This document shows, piece after piece, positions 54,263 to 64,000 of a stretch of 64,000 bases of DNA. The notes under the pieces are model-generated. The model did no database searches. It saw only the letters and a list, made by a program, of their open reading frames with translations, and was not told the DNA's origin. Source of the DNA: Euphorbia lathyris. Taxonomy: Eukaryota; Streptophyta; Magnoliopsida; Malpighiales; Euphorbiaceae. The translations under genes and the position numbers were made by a program. Where the stretch lies: the NCBI RefSeq assembly GCF_963576675.1, contig NC_088916.1:12562501-12626500 (forward strand), in the 5' to 3' direction. How positions within the stretch are numbered: position 1 is the first letter of the stretch; each line of letters begins with the position of its first letter.

Positions 54263-55128
54263 TAACCCACATGTTAGCTTCGTGTCGATGTTCTTCATCA
54301 CATATTCAAAAAGGATGAACTTATTAGCCCAGCTGAACAAATCTCCCAAGGCTGAAGGTTGATCATAAGAAAGAGATTTTTGGAGATCTCGTAATCTCGT
54401 TCCATGAAGTACTCCTGCAAATGCCATTCCAGCTTGGAGATCTTGAATCTCCAGAGTTGCAGCGCGAAACCTTTCTACGTAATCTTTCAAACTTTCTCTT
54501 TCATCTTGCTTTATTGTGAGGAGATACGTTGCATCCTTCTTCCTTTTGGTGTTGATGATGAATGCCTTTATGAATTCTTTTCTCAATTGATCAAAGTTGG
54601 AGATGGAGCTTTCCTTTAAGCTATTGAACCAAACGCGGGCATGATATGATAAAGTGAGGGAGAAAGCTCGACACATTATGGCATCTTCCCATCCATCTAA
54701 TAGCATTACTGCTTCATAACTCTGCATATGATCATAAGGATCGCCCTTTCCAGAATAAGTGACGAGTTGGGGCATCTTGAATTTTCGAGGGGGAGGTTTA
54801 TTCATGATCTCTCCTGAAAAAGGAATTTTCATTGCCGTTTGTTCGTCATTGCTTGCAACCAACTTCTTTTGTTCTAGCACCCTCTCGATCATCTTCTTAT
54901 GGTCCACTGTCTCTTTCGCGTTGAACATGGATTCTTCTTCGGCTTTCTCATGTGCTTTCGAATTTTCTTTGCAAGAACTTTCCACAACTTCATGGATTTT
55001 AAGTTGTTTCCCTTACGTTTTTCTCTTTCACGTGGTTTTGAGATTTCATCGTGTGGTAACTCGACCTCAGGACGTTTTTCCGTGTTTCGAAACTCTTTGT
55101 CTCGCATCTCTTCTTGGACAAAAAGCAT
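54263..55128 (-). pseudogene. Ty3/gypsy gag fragment
   Basis: Encodes a retrotransposon gag capsid region: PPRKFKMPQLVTYSGKGDPYDHM, AIMCRAFSLTL, ARVWFNSL, ISNFDQLRKEFIKAF and SLKDYVERFRAATLEI, of the type found in plant Tat/Ogre-like elements. The upstream basic/acidic N-terminus lies in another frame (55128-55000), so there is a frameshift near 55000. The frame runs into AT-rich sequence after about 54290. No LTR, protease or RT is recognised nearby. Confidence 0.8.
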
Positions 55129-56300
55129 TAATTCTTGGACAAAAAGTATAAATTGTCTCGCATCTCAGTACTTCAAATTTTGTCATTAATAGGAGTTCTA
55201 GGAATTGAGTTTGACTCTACCCATAATTCAATAAAACCCTAAAGTTTGGATGGACTCTTAATTTATCAAAATGGTATCGAATAGTGTAATCCGCAAATTA
55301 AATGAAATAGAATTGAGACTTAATGGATTTCGATCATAAATGGATTGATGCAGTTAACTCGTATAATAGACAGGCCAGGTTATGAATTGATTCGTGAATT
55401 TGTTATAACTTGTATAATTTTAGACGGGCGGGTTAACATGTCGTGTTGACACGACCCATTAATCCATTCAACTTTATCCATATAACTCCTATTGGATTCA
55501 TCTAGTTTTTAAGCAAGATTCATCTAATTAAATGTGTCAAATGAGTCACATTTGTCAATCCTGTAGTTTGATAACGACCTCAAAATAAAAAATTTCAAGA
55601 ATTAAAATTGTTTAGTATCATATTTATTGTGAAACCACATTTTTTATTTTTAAAATCATCATTTTTTGAATTTTCTCTTTCTAAACATTAACTTTCTCTC
55701 TCATAAAAAAAACATCACCTAAATAACCCTTTTGAGATCATTGTCAGCTAAATTTGGCAAAGTTAACAAAAAAAATAAAAATTTTGCAAATCACGAAATT
55801 CGGATTGTAACGTGAAACCACATAGATTTATTTAAAATTAACCCTTTTTAAATATCATTTTGTTTCTATTTTTTAGTGTCTAATAATTAAAAACATAAAG
55901 ATAGAAGATGTAAAAATATTGAGGGTAAACGAAGATCATATTTTCAGTTTGCTTAGTGACTATTTGAGTAAACGTGAGATTTTTCATATAAAGTCTATTA
56001 TTATTATTATTATTATTATGATAGATTTAATATTTATCCAGTCCATCCAACTTGCATATAAGATTCAAATAATTCTGTAATTTTTCAAAATGATATTTTC
56101 ACCCCTTCATCTTGCTTAAGTTTTTAGGACTAAAACACTTTAATTTTCACATGGCAAGTACCGCAACATTGTACACATAAAATTCAATTTAAGCAAGGTT
56201 GCAAAATTATTATTCTAGTTAAGTTGACATGGAAAAAATAATTGTTTCGGAAGTTTCATATATTGTACTAATTTATAAGTATCCGATAAAAAATAAATAA
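55129..56300. other. AT-rich intergenic sequence
   Basis: Contains a small duplication of ATTCTTGGACAAAAAG (about 55113 and 55131) and an (ATT)n tract at 56000-56018. No gene. Confidence 0.35.
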
Positions 56301-56309
56301 ATTTGTGTA

Positions 56310-56670
56310 TAAATCAAGACTTAATACATCACAAGCTTCTTAAACTTGACACAAAAAACCAATTGGTCCGTGAACTTGCATGATGTCTTGTGAATTTCAA
56401 GATGATTAACTTTCCTAAATCCACGTAGCAGAACAATAGATGATTTGAACAAATCGAAAAGTATATCAGTTTAACTAACTTCAGGATCATTGTAAACAAG
56501 TTCATAGACCAATATATTATTTTAAACAAATTTAGGTGACCAATAAATCGCTTTAAGCAAATTCAGATAGCTAACAAGGCACTGTGTAAATTCACAAAGT
56601 CAGTCGACCTTTTCGAGCAAGTTCAGAGGCCGATTTTTGACAAGTGCAAAGAGCCCATGATATATACTGG
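56310..56670. mobile_element. Degenerate MITE related to the GGCTTAA family
   Basis: The left end GACTTAATACATCACAAG...GTCCGTGAACTTGC and the right end (reverse complement) with ATATATCATGG...TCTGAACTTGC share the wording of 40951-41409 and 56766-57172. No TSD is detectable. Confidence 0.4.
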
Positions 56671-56765
56671 AATCTATTTCAACAAATCAACCATTGGAAT
56701 GGTGACTGACTAATGCAGCCCATAGTTACATATACTGTGCTCTCTCTCTCTCTACAAATTAAAAA

Positions 56766-57172
56766 GGCTTAATATATCATTTGTGCTTGAACTTGTCTAA
56801 AAAGGTTGATTGGTCCGTGAACTTTCAAATTGTCCTAATAGCATCCCTCAACTTGCATAAAATGTTCAGTTAGTTCCGTGATTACTCGATTGCAAAAAAA
56901 CAAGTTAAATACGGAAGATACATTGAACGACCAAGATCGGGGTATACGGTTCTAATATCAGAGAAGACAAATTTCATAGTTGATTAAGTAATAACTTCCT
57001 TTTTAATCTATTATTGAGTTATGTAATAACATTCTAAGAAACGTGCAATACATCTTCCACATTTTAACTTACTTTTTTTTTTCAACTGAGTGAACAATTT
57101 ATTACATTTTAGCAAGTTCAAAAGGCTAACTGAACAAGCTTTTTGGACAGGCTGCAAATGATGTATTAGGCC
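56766..57172. mobile_element. Mutator-type MITE (GGCTTAA family)
   Basis: 407 bp, GGCTTAATATATCATTTG...CAAATGATGTATTAGGCC, TSD AATTAAAAA (56757-56765 and 57173-57181). Internal sequence is shared with 40951-41409. Confidence 0.85.
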
Positions 57173-57184
57173 AATTAAAAATCA

Positions 57185-59760
57185 ACTAAAAGTCCTTACA
57201 CCAAGGTAGTTTTGTTCCGGGTAGACAAATGATGGATAATGTTGTTATTGCCCAGGAGATGATTCATTCTATGAAGATCAAAAAGGGTAGAAAAGGTATT
57301 GTGGCTCTCAAGCTGGATCTTGAGAAAGCGTATGATCGCCTTAACTGGAGTTTTTTTGCTTCAGTGTCTTGATAAAGCTGAGATTTCGGAGAGTTGGAGG
57401 AAGTTAATTGAGGTTTGCATTTCTTCTCCTACTTTTCAGGTTTTAATTAATGGGGATATGTCTGAGGAATTCTCCTCATCAAGGGGTATTAGGCAAGGTG
57501 ATCCCATGAGCCTCTTTCTTTTTGTTATTGCTATGGAAAGATTAACTCACCTAATCCAGGAGGCTATTAATAATAGGACTTTTCATCCAGTATCTATTAA
57601 TAGATTCTGTCCTGCTATTACTCACTTATTTTTTGCGGATGATGTTATGATTTTTGTGGAATGGACTGAGGATCAAATGAGGGAGATTATGAAAATAATT
57701 AATTGTTTTTGTGAAGCCTCTGGTCAAAAGCTTAATATTCAGAAGTCTATAATGCTTTGTTCTAAAAATATGAGTACTGGAATGTGCAAGAAGTTGAGTG
57801 GTATTTCAGGTATTCCTTTAACCAATTCTTTTGGTAATTATCTTGGGGTTCCTCTCCATAGCGATAGAGTCTCTAAAGCTTCTTTTAAAGAGATTCTGGA
57901 TAGAACTAATAACAAATGTGCTAATTGGAAAACTAAGACTTTGTCTCTTGCGGGGCGTCTTACTCTTATTAAGTCGGTCAACTGTGCGGTTCCCAACCAT
58001 ATGAAATAAAAAGCCTGTAGATTTCCGGAGCCGGTCCTCAATGATCTGGATAAAATTAATCGCCGTTTTCTGTGGGGGAATTCTGGAGATAGTAATAAGG
58101 TACATCTGGTCCCTTGGAAGGAGGTTTGTAAGCCTAGAGATAGAGGGGGTCTGGGGATTAGACAAGCTAAAGATAATAATAAGGTTCTTTTGATGAAGCT
58201 TCTTTGGAGAATGTGGCAGAATCCTTCGGCGCTTTGGGTTCGCTTACTTTGTGGAAAATATAGAAAATATAAGATTTTTGGAGGGCCTAGAGATAGAGTT
58301 GTTAATTGTTCCTTCCTCTGGAAAGGCCTGAGTTCTATTTTTTCAGAATTTTGTTTTGGGATTGGTTGGGATGTGGGAAATGGAAGGACTATCATCTTCT
58401 GGCATGATAAGTGGATTGGTGACAAATCTCTGTTAGAGGTTTGTAGCTCTCTTCCTCCTGATAATGTTTGTAACTGGAAGATTGCGGATGTGGTGGATTC
58501 TGAAGGTGATTGGATTTGGTCTAAATATGAGGCTTTCTTTAGCTTGGAGACTCTCCTTAGAATTAGAGGAGTTAAGATTAGTAGCATGGAAGAGGATAAG
58601 GACAACTATTGTTGGGCTTCTACCAATAATGGTGCTTATACTTGTAAGTCTGCCTTTGAGGCTTTGAGCAACAGTGATGAAGAGCCACATTCTGCTATTT
58701 GGAAGTTGATTTGGTCAATGAAAGTTCCTTACAGAGTTAGAAGTTTCTTATGGCTTGGGATCAAGAACAGGCTGCTTACTAATTCAGATAGGAAAATGCG
58801 CCATCTGGTGGAGTCGGGAGATTGTAGCAGATGTAGAGGGCATGAAGAAACCATTTGTCATGCTCTGAGGGACTGTGAGAAAAGTAAAGGTATTTGGAGG
58901 AAAATTCTCCCCAGTCATATGATTGATATGTTCTTCTCTTATTCTAATCTGAAATGGTTTGAGGATGGGGTCAGTGGGAAGTTGCTTTCTAATCTAAGCC
59001 ATGGAGAGATCTTCTTTTCAATTGTCTGTCACCAAATCTGGGATTGGAGAAATAAGGAGATTTTTGAATCTGTTTCTATTAATATCACTGACTTGGTGGA
59101 TTTTTTTGCTAGAAAGGTTTACCATGTTATTAATAGTTTTATGGAAGATTCTTTTGATAGATATGTTCAAAGGAATGCTATCCACTTTCTTTGCTGGAAA
59201 AGACCTCGAGAATGGTTGATTAAGCTCAATACGGATGGTTCTTGTCTTGCTAATGGTAATATTGTTGCAGGTGGAGTCTTGAGAGATGATGGGGGTGCTT
59301 GGATATCTGGGTTCTCGCATAATCTTGGCATAGGGTCTTCCTTTTTGGCTGAGTTGTGAGGTATTTATTCTGGGCTTGCCCTGGCCAAGAGTTTGGGGAT
59401 AGTTAATCTGAGTGTTGAATCTGACAATCAGGAAGCTATCAGGTTAATTTCTAGTAATTTAGCTATTGGGATGAATGGCAAGAATCTTATTAAAGGGATC
59501 AAGAGGCTCTGCCAGTCCTTTGCTTCTATCACTTTCTGTCATATCTTTAGAGAGCAGAACAGGGTGACGGATCGTCTGGCCGCTGCGGGTCATGAAGGAA
59601 GTTGGGGAGTCACTTATTATCCTTCTCCTCCGGCCTTTCTTTCCTCGATCCTTCTGGAGGATGTGGTGGGGGTTAGCTTTCCAAGGCTGATCCCGGGTTA
59701 GCTTTTGTTTTGTTTGTTTTTTTCTTATTCCTACCAAAAAATAAAAATAAAGGTATCTTA
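57185..59760 (+). mobile_element. 5'-truncated L1-type LINE
   Basis: Begins in RT at SPY-QGSFVPGRQ and ends after the RNase H stop with an A-rich tail (59740-59757). Protein-level similarity to 24280-26672 is high across the whole length, with the same domain order and end (FPRLIPG). It starts only a few bases right of the MITE at 56766-57172. No convincing TSD seen. Confidence 0.85.
57190..59701 (+). pseudogene. LINE ORF2 fragment: reverse transcriptase and RNase H
   Basis: RT blocks: PGRQMMDNVVIAQE, LKLDLEKAYDRLNW, GIRQGDPMSLFLF and FADDVMIF (near 57635). zf-RVT: CSRCRGHEETICHALRDC (near 58825-58880). RNase H: NTDGS, FLAEL, VESDN and REQNRVTDRLAAAGH, so all catalytic acidic positions are present, unlike the copy at 24281. 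Lesions: a frameshift at the T-run near 57350, TAA at 58007-58009 and TGA at 59357-59359 (in RNase H). The final stop is at 59699-59701. Confidence 0.9.
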
Positions 59761-60741
59761 AATGAAGAGTAAACAATTAATATTGTATATGATACTAAAA
59801 CCAATTCATCTATGGAACAAACCAGGGAGTATAAATTCAACACAGGAACATTATTTGTCATTTAAAAGGTTATGAAATTAGATTTTAAAGTCCATTAATG
59901 TTTTTGTTACTGCTTATTGGTCACTATCCCTTAGTTTATTTGTCTGACACATATGGAAAACATTCACAATCTGGTGTGTTTGCTACCTTCTGCCTCTTAT
60001 ATTTATTTCATTACATGATAGATGATTTTTTTAGTCCTTTTTATTTGTGGTTATGGTAAATTTAATGAGAAAATATGGGGTTTTCATTTATTTTTTAATT
60101 TAATTCGGGTTGTTCGGTTTAAACCGCACCGAACCGAATATTTCGGTTCGGTTTTAGCTATTATTCGGTTCGGTGTTAATTATTTTGATCATTTCGGTAT
60201 TCGGTTTTTTCGATTCGGCTTGGTTCGTTTTGTTTTTACACCGATGCACACTGATTCACGTTTTTTCCATTTTTATGTTTTTATCTTTTTTTTTCTTTTT
60301 TTTTGTTCAGTTTTTAATTATATTTAGTTAATTGGGTTAAATGAGTCAACCCATATAACCTATTTAATAAATGGGTTGGATCATTTCAACCCATATATAA
60401 AAGGGCTATCTCAACCCATTTATTAAATGGGTTGGGTTGAGTCAACCCAATTATTAAATAGATTTGGGTCAATTTTTTTAGCCATTTTGACACCTCTACG
60501 AAGCATTAAAACACATCACATTGTGAAGATTCTTGCACATAAAACATTCACTTATGTAAGAAAAACTTCCCAATGCTGAATGCACAGTTAACACTCTCTT
60601 TAAATTTGAACTTTTGATATTTATTGTACAGATTCATCAGATATATATGGAAATTAAAACGAAAACCGTGAGTCAACTTGCTCTATATTTTTACAGGTAT
60701 ACAATAGCAGATAAACGAAATAGAATAAAACATGGAACTGA
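59761..60741. other. Intergenic with CGGTTCGG and AACCCATT low-complexity repeats
   Basis: 60115-60235 is rich in TTCGGTTCGG/ATTCGG words and 60340-60470 in AACCCAT/ATGGGTT words with local palindromes, ending GCCATTTTGACACCTC. Such blocks are common ends of plant MITEs, but I cannot bound one here. Confidence 0.4.
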
Positions 60742-60936
60742 TTATACATCAGATTTTACACCTCCTTTCATGCTTATGTAAATATTGTCTTCATCAGTTT
60801 TTACAGGAAAAACATAGAGGGACTTCAGAGGAGGTGTCAGAACTCTCAGCACGGGATTGTTAGGATACTAGTCTTTAATGTCTCCGTTCTGCAGACTGAA
60901 TGTGCTATCCGTTGTTCGGCAAACTATGCACCCATC
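60742..60936 (-). pseudogene. Last exon of a Rieske-domain / PSB33-like gene
   Basis: An exon of 65 codons in a single frame from a splice acceptor (TTTTCCATAG|GATGGG, exon starts 60936) to TAA 60742-60744. It encodes DGCIVCRTTDSTFSLQNGD, then YPNNPVLRVLTPPLKSLYVFPVKTDEDNIYIS, which I match from memory to the C-terminus of the chloroplast Rieske-like protein PSB33. A TAG at 60868-60870 falls where a tryptophan (before YPNNPV) would be expected, so the gene is probably inactive, unless this is a polymorphism or sequencing error. Upstream exons should lie to the right, beyond the RTE insertion; none is recognised before the window ends. Confidence 0.5.
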
Positions 60937-60950
60937 CTATGGAAAACAAC

Positions 60951-62232
60951 AACAACAACAACAAAGCCTTAGTCCCGAAATGATTCGGGGTCGGCTAACA
61001 TGAACCATCATATAAAACCGTGAAAATCAAGTCGTGTCAGCGACACAGATTCGCTCCCTCCACTCCGTCCTATCCACTACCATATTTTCCTCAATTCCCA
61101 ATAAACTCATATCACTCTCGATCACCCTCCTCCAAGTTTGCTTAGGTCTTCCCCTACCCCTCACCACTACATCCCTTTGCCACTCTTCGGTTCTCCTAAC
61201 CGGCGCATCAAGCGCTCTACGTCTCACATGGCCAAACCACCTTAGTCGGTTTTCTCTCATTTTATTCTCAATAGATGTGACCCCTACTTTTGTCCTAATT
61301 ATTTCATTACGCACCCGGTCCTTTCTCGTGTGACCACACATCCATCTCAACATACGCATCTCCGCCACCGACATCTTATGGATGTGGCAGTGTTTCACTG
61401 CCCAACACTCCGTACCATATAACAATGCTGGTCTAATTGCCGTCCGGTAGAATTTTCCCTTCAATCTATTAAGCATGCCGGGATCACGAAGGAAACCCGT
61501 AGCACTCTTCCACTTCGACCAACCAGCTTTAATCCTATGGGCAACATCTCCATCTACTTCTCCATCCGTTTGGATAATAGATCCTAAATACCGGAAGCAA
61601 TCCGATGCCTGAACAACTCTCCCATCTAGGGTGATTGTCCCTGCCTCCCTACTCCTACGGCCGCTAAACTTACACTCCAAATATTCTGTCTTACTTCGAC
61701 TCAACTTAAAGCCTCTAGATTCTAGAGTTTGCCTCCATAGTTCCAACTTCATCTCCACTCCTTCTTTCGTCTCATCAACCAACACAATATCATCTGCAAA
61801 CAGCATGCACCATGGTATACCATCTTGAAGTGAACTTGTTAGTTCATCCATAACGATGGCAAAAAGAAATGGGCTTAGTGCGGAACCTTGATGCACTCCA
61901 ATCGTAATAGGAAACTCTTCAGTTTTCCCAACACTAGTACGTACACTCGTGCATACTCCCTCATACATGTCCTTTATGATGTCAATATATTTCCGTGAAA
62001 TGCCTTTCCTTATCAAGGCCCACCAAAGTACTTCCCTTGGTACCTTATCATATGCTTTCTCCAAGTCAATGAAAACCATATGCAAGTCTTTCTTCTTATT
62101 TCGATAGTGCTCCATTAATTGTCTCATTAGATGGATGGCTTCCATAGTTGATCTTCCCGGCATAAAGCCAAACTGGTTTTCCGAGATCTTCACCGTCCTC
62201 CTTAGCCTTTGTTCAATCACTCGCTCCCAAAG
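60951..62232 (-). mobile_element. 5'-truncated RTE-type LINE
   Basis: Flanked by a 16-bp TSD TCCTATGGAAAACAAC (60935-60950 and 62233-62248), with a (CAA)n tail on the plus strand next to the left TSD. Close to the RTE at 48964-51710 over its full 1.28 kb, with only scattered substitutions. Confidence 0.94.
61027..62232 (-). pseudogene. RTE reverse transcriptase C-terminal fragment
   Basis: Open from the truncation point ([19 protein letters not shown]) to TGA at 61027-61029 with no stop. Keeps [26 protein letters not shown] and FADDIVL. The C-terminus keeps the glutamine codon that is a stop at 51516 in the sister copy. It lacks the endonuclease and the first part of RT because of 5' truncation, so it is inactive despite the clean frame. 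Confidence 0.92.
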
Positions 62233-62248
62233 TTCCTATGGAAAACAA

Positions 62249-63260
62249 CCAAAAACAAAAATATCATCACTTCGTTTTTGCATTCTTCATCACTGGATAA
62301 CATCAATGCAAACACACCGAATATATGCGCCTGCACATTCATGGAACTGATTCTAATAGAAGAAACAAATCCACAACGAGACTGTGCAAGCATCACTCGA
62401 ATTTAATTTACCAAAAAGCATCTTGAATCAGTTAATGTTTTCATTAATTAGGTTCGTTTAAGTTCTATGTTGAATGGGATATTTTGGTGTAAAATATCTT
62501 ACCAAAGATAAAAATGCTACGGGAAAAACGAACTGTCATGATATAGTCAATATGCAAATATCGATTTTACGGACTCCAGGCTCAGAACAACCAGATTTCA
62601 ATTCCATATTACACAGGGGCAAGACTACCTCCACTTTGGTCTGTGATATAAACCTAAACTTCCAAGTTGCACCATCCATTCAAACCTGAAAGGAGTTAGT
62701 TCTATCTAATCCACAAATATGCACAAGACTTATGAAACGCAGAACGGGCTTATTTCCTCTTGGTGTCATTGTGTATGCACGTCCATGCCGCACACGAGGC
62801 ATGTCCGTTTATTCATTTTATCAATTTATTAGTCAATTTTTCCAGCATTACAAGTCACAACATCAACTTCAACCTACAGATTTTCTATATTTATGAGCTC
62901 TTTGCAACTTCAACCATAGCATTTCCAATATGAGTAGCATTAGTTTCGATTGTCAAATAGTATTTTCCGCCCTCTATTTAATCAAATTTCTCAAATTGGC
63001 CAAGTACTTCAATTTTCACACATTTAGCCCCCTAACAGAACAAGCTATTTAAGCTAAGCTACTTCAATTTCGGTATATTTAGCCTGTACGTGAATTTTCC
63101 CCAAAATCCCGTCGAAGCAAAGCAGCCAAATTGACAAATTTTGCCAAGTAAAGAGCCAAATATTATCCTGTTTTCTTCAATTTAGACAAATAAACCATTG
63201 ATATCAAGATATACGTGGAATTCATCAAGACTATGTTGCAGGACACGGAAACAGGCAATA
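62249..63260. other. Sequence upstream (intron or flank) of the Rieske-like exon
   Basis: No certain exon. A splice-acceptor-like TCCTTTCAG|GT (minus, near 62690) precedes about 115 bp with an open frame, but no family is recognised and a stop lies just inside. Confidence 0.25.
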
Positions 63261-63269
63261 TTATTTCTA

Positions 63270-63832
63270 GGGTAATTAATTTATTAGTCCCTATATTTTG
63301 ACAAAACATACTGTTTAGTTCCTGTATTTTCAAAAACACATGATAAGGTCCCTAACCTTTTTTTTTGATGAACTGTTTAGTCTCTAACGTTTTTCTCGGT
63401 GAACTGTTTAGTCCCTGCCGTTAGACTCTCATTAAGATTTTGTTAGTAAATTTGGATTTGCGTTCTTGTTTTCCTTTATTTTCCTTTCCTTTAAACTCTA
63501 ATACATCTCAAATCAACTTTGAGTGTCTTCTTCTTGATTTTCTTCTTAATCGTTCAAATTTGTAAGCATTGGCTCTGTTCTTTTTTTTTTATTCTCCATG
63601 CAAATAGGCTTCTTCTTCTAAATTGGATTTCCCCTTCTAATGTTTGAAGGTAAATGGTAAAGGGTAATTTAGTCATTTCTGAAGTCATAAACGGTAAAAA
63701 ATCTAACAAACAGACGGATAGATTAAATAGTTCACTGAGAAAAAGGTTAGGGACCTTACCATGTGTTTTTGAAAATACAAGGACTAAACAGTGCGTTTTA
63801 TCAAAATATAGGGACTAATAAATTAATTACCC
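63270..63832. mobile_element. Mutator-type MITE (GGGTAATTAATTTATTAGTCCC family)
   Basis: 563 bp with inverted repeats of more than 110 bp at about 90 per cent identity by eye (GGGTAATTAATTTATTAGTC...GTCCCTAACC) and a 9-bp TSD TTATTTCTA (63261-63269 and 63833-63841). No coding capacity. Confidence 0.92.
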
Positions 63833-64000
63833 TTATTTCTAAAATGTACAAACAAAAATGTACATGGACAAGAAATGGACACGGACATGAAACCCAGAAA
63901 CACTACTAAGAAGTGTCCGTGCAACATAGCATCAAGATATAAGTAGAAATACAATCGACGAAAATAAGCTATAAAAGAACAGATAAACTCACTGAAAATT

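Noticed and set aside
62575..62690. Possible upstream exon of the Rieske-like gene on the minus strand after TCCTTTCAG
   Set aside because: A stop codon follows the acceptor immediately in the open frame and the peptide matches no family I know.
1..64000. tRNA, rRNA, microRNA precursors and organellar DNA inserts
   Set aside because: None recognised by reading; tRNA-like words found are retrotransposon primer-binding sites (15327, 28055, 52779).

Overview
ORGANISM AND CHARACTER. This is nuclear DNA of a flowering plant, most likely a eudicot. It is AT-rich and built from plant-type LTR retrotransposons (Ty3/gypsy including Athila-like; Ty1/copia including Sirevirus/SIRE-like), plant L1 LINEs that end in an RNase H domain, RTE LINEs with a (TTG)n tail, and Mutator-type MITEs with 9-bp target-site duplications (TSDs). 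I see no intact host gene. Host traces are decayed: one lysyl-tRNA synthetase exon, a berberine-bridge-enzyme-like pseudogene and the last exon of a Rieske/PSB33-like gene. I recognised no rRNA, tRNA, organellar insert or CRISPR array. LAYOUT. 1-10077: a gypsy element on the minus strand, its left LTR cut by the window edge; it codes only gag and protease, and its gag is split by a solo LTR (5372-7169, TSD CCTAT). 10078-19079: ancestral DNA with a complete copia element on the minus strand (10390-15556, TSD GTAAT), a LysRS exon (about 15617-15704) and a CACTA-like terminus rich in GGCAACR motifs (from 16252). 19080-29841: a complete Athila-like, apparently non-autonomous element on the minus strand (TSD GAAGG). 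It carries an ATHILA ORF1-like gene but no recognisable gag, protease, RT or integrase, and a 5'-truncated L1 (24280-26672) sits inside it. 29842-31217: the ancestral DNA resumes. 31218-about 37830: a 5'-truncated SIRE-like copia element with degraded pol, a post-pol env-like ORF and a 3' LTR. 37831-46437: MULE and MITE insertions, a solo LTR (42326-43844, TSD AGATT) and the BBE-like pseudogene. 46452-51710: an L1 on the minus strand next to an RTE LINE whose 5' end has been inverted. 51711-56300: a 140-bp tandem array, an orphan LTR end with a tRNA-Met primer site, and a gag remnant. 56300-59760: MITEs and a second L1 of the 24.3-kb family. 60742-62248: the Rieske-like exon with a second RTE copy inserted at its splice acceptor. 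63270-63832: a further MITE. HOW THE PARTS RELATE. The window is a stratified nest of insertions. TSDs at thirteen insertions allow the order to be worked out. The most unusual structure is a GC-rich 13-bp motif (consensus TACGCGGGGCGTA) in the Athila-like family. In all three LTR copies it occurs in closely spaced DIRECT pairs. In the internal region it occurs in INVERTED pairs that can form hairpins. I do not know a described system that matches this. Other notable points are a copia element with non-canonical TA...TA LTR ends, a TATA region replaced in the promoter LTR of the Athila-like element, and a short inversion that carried an RTE 5' end together with its TSD.
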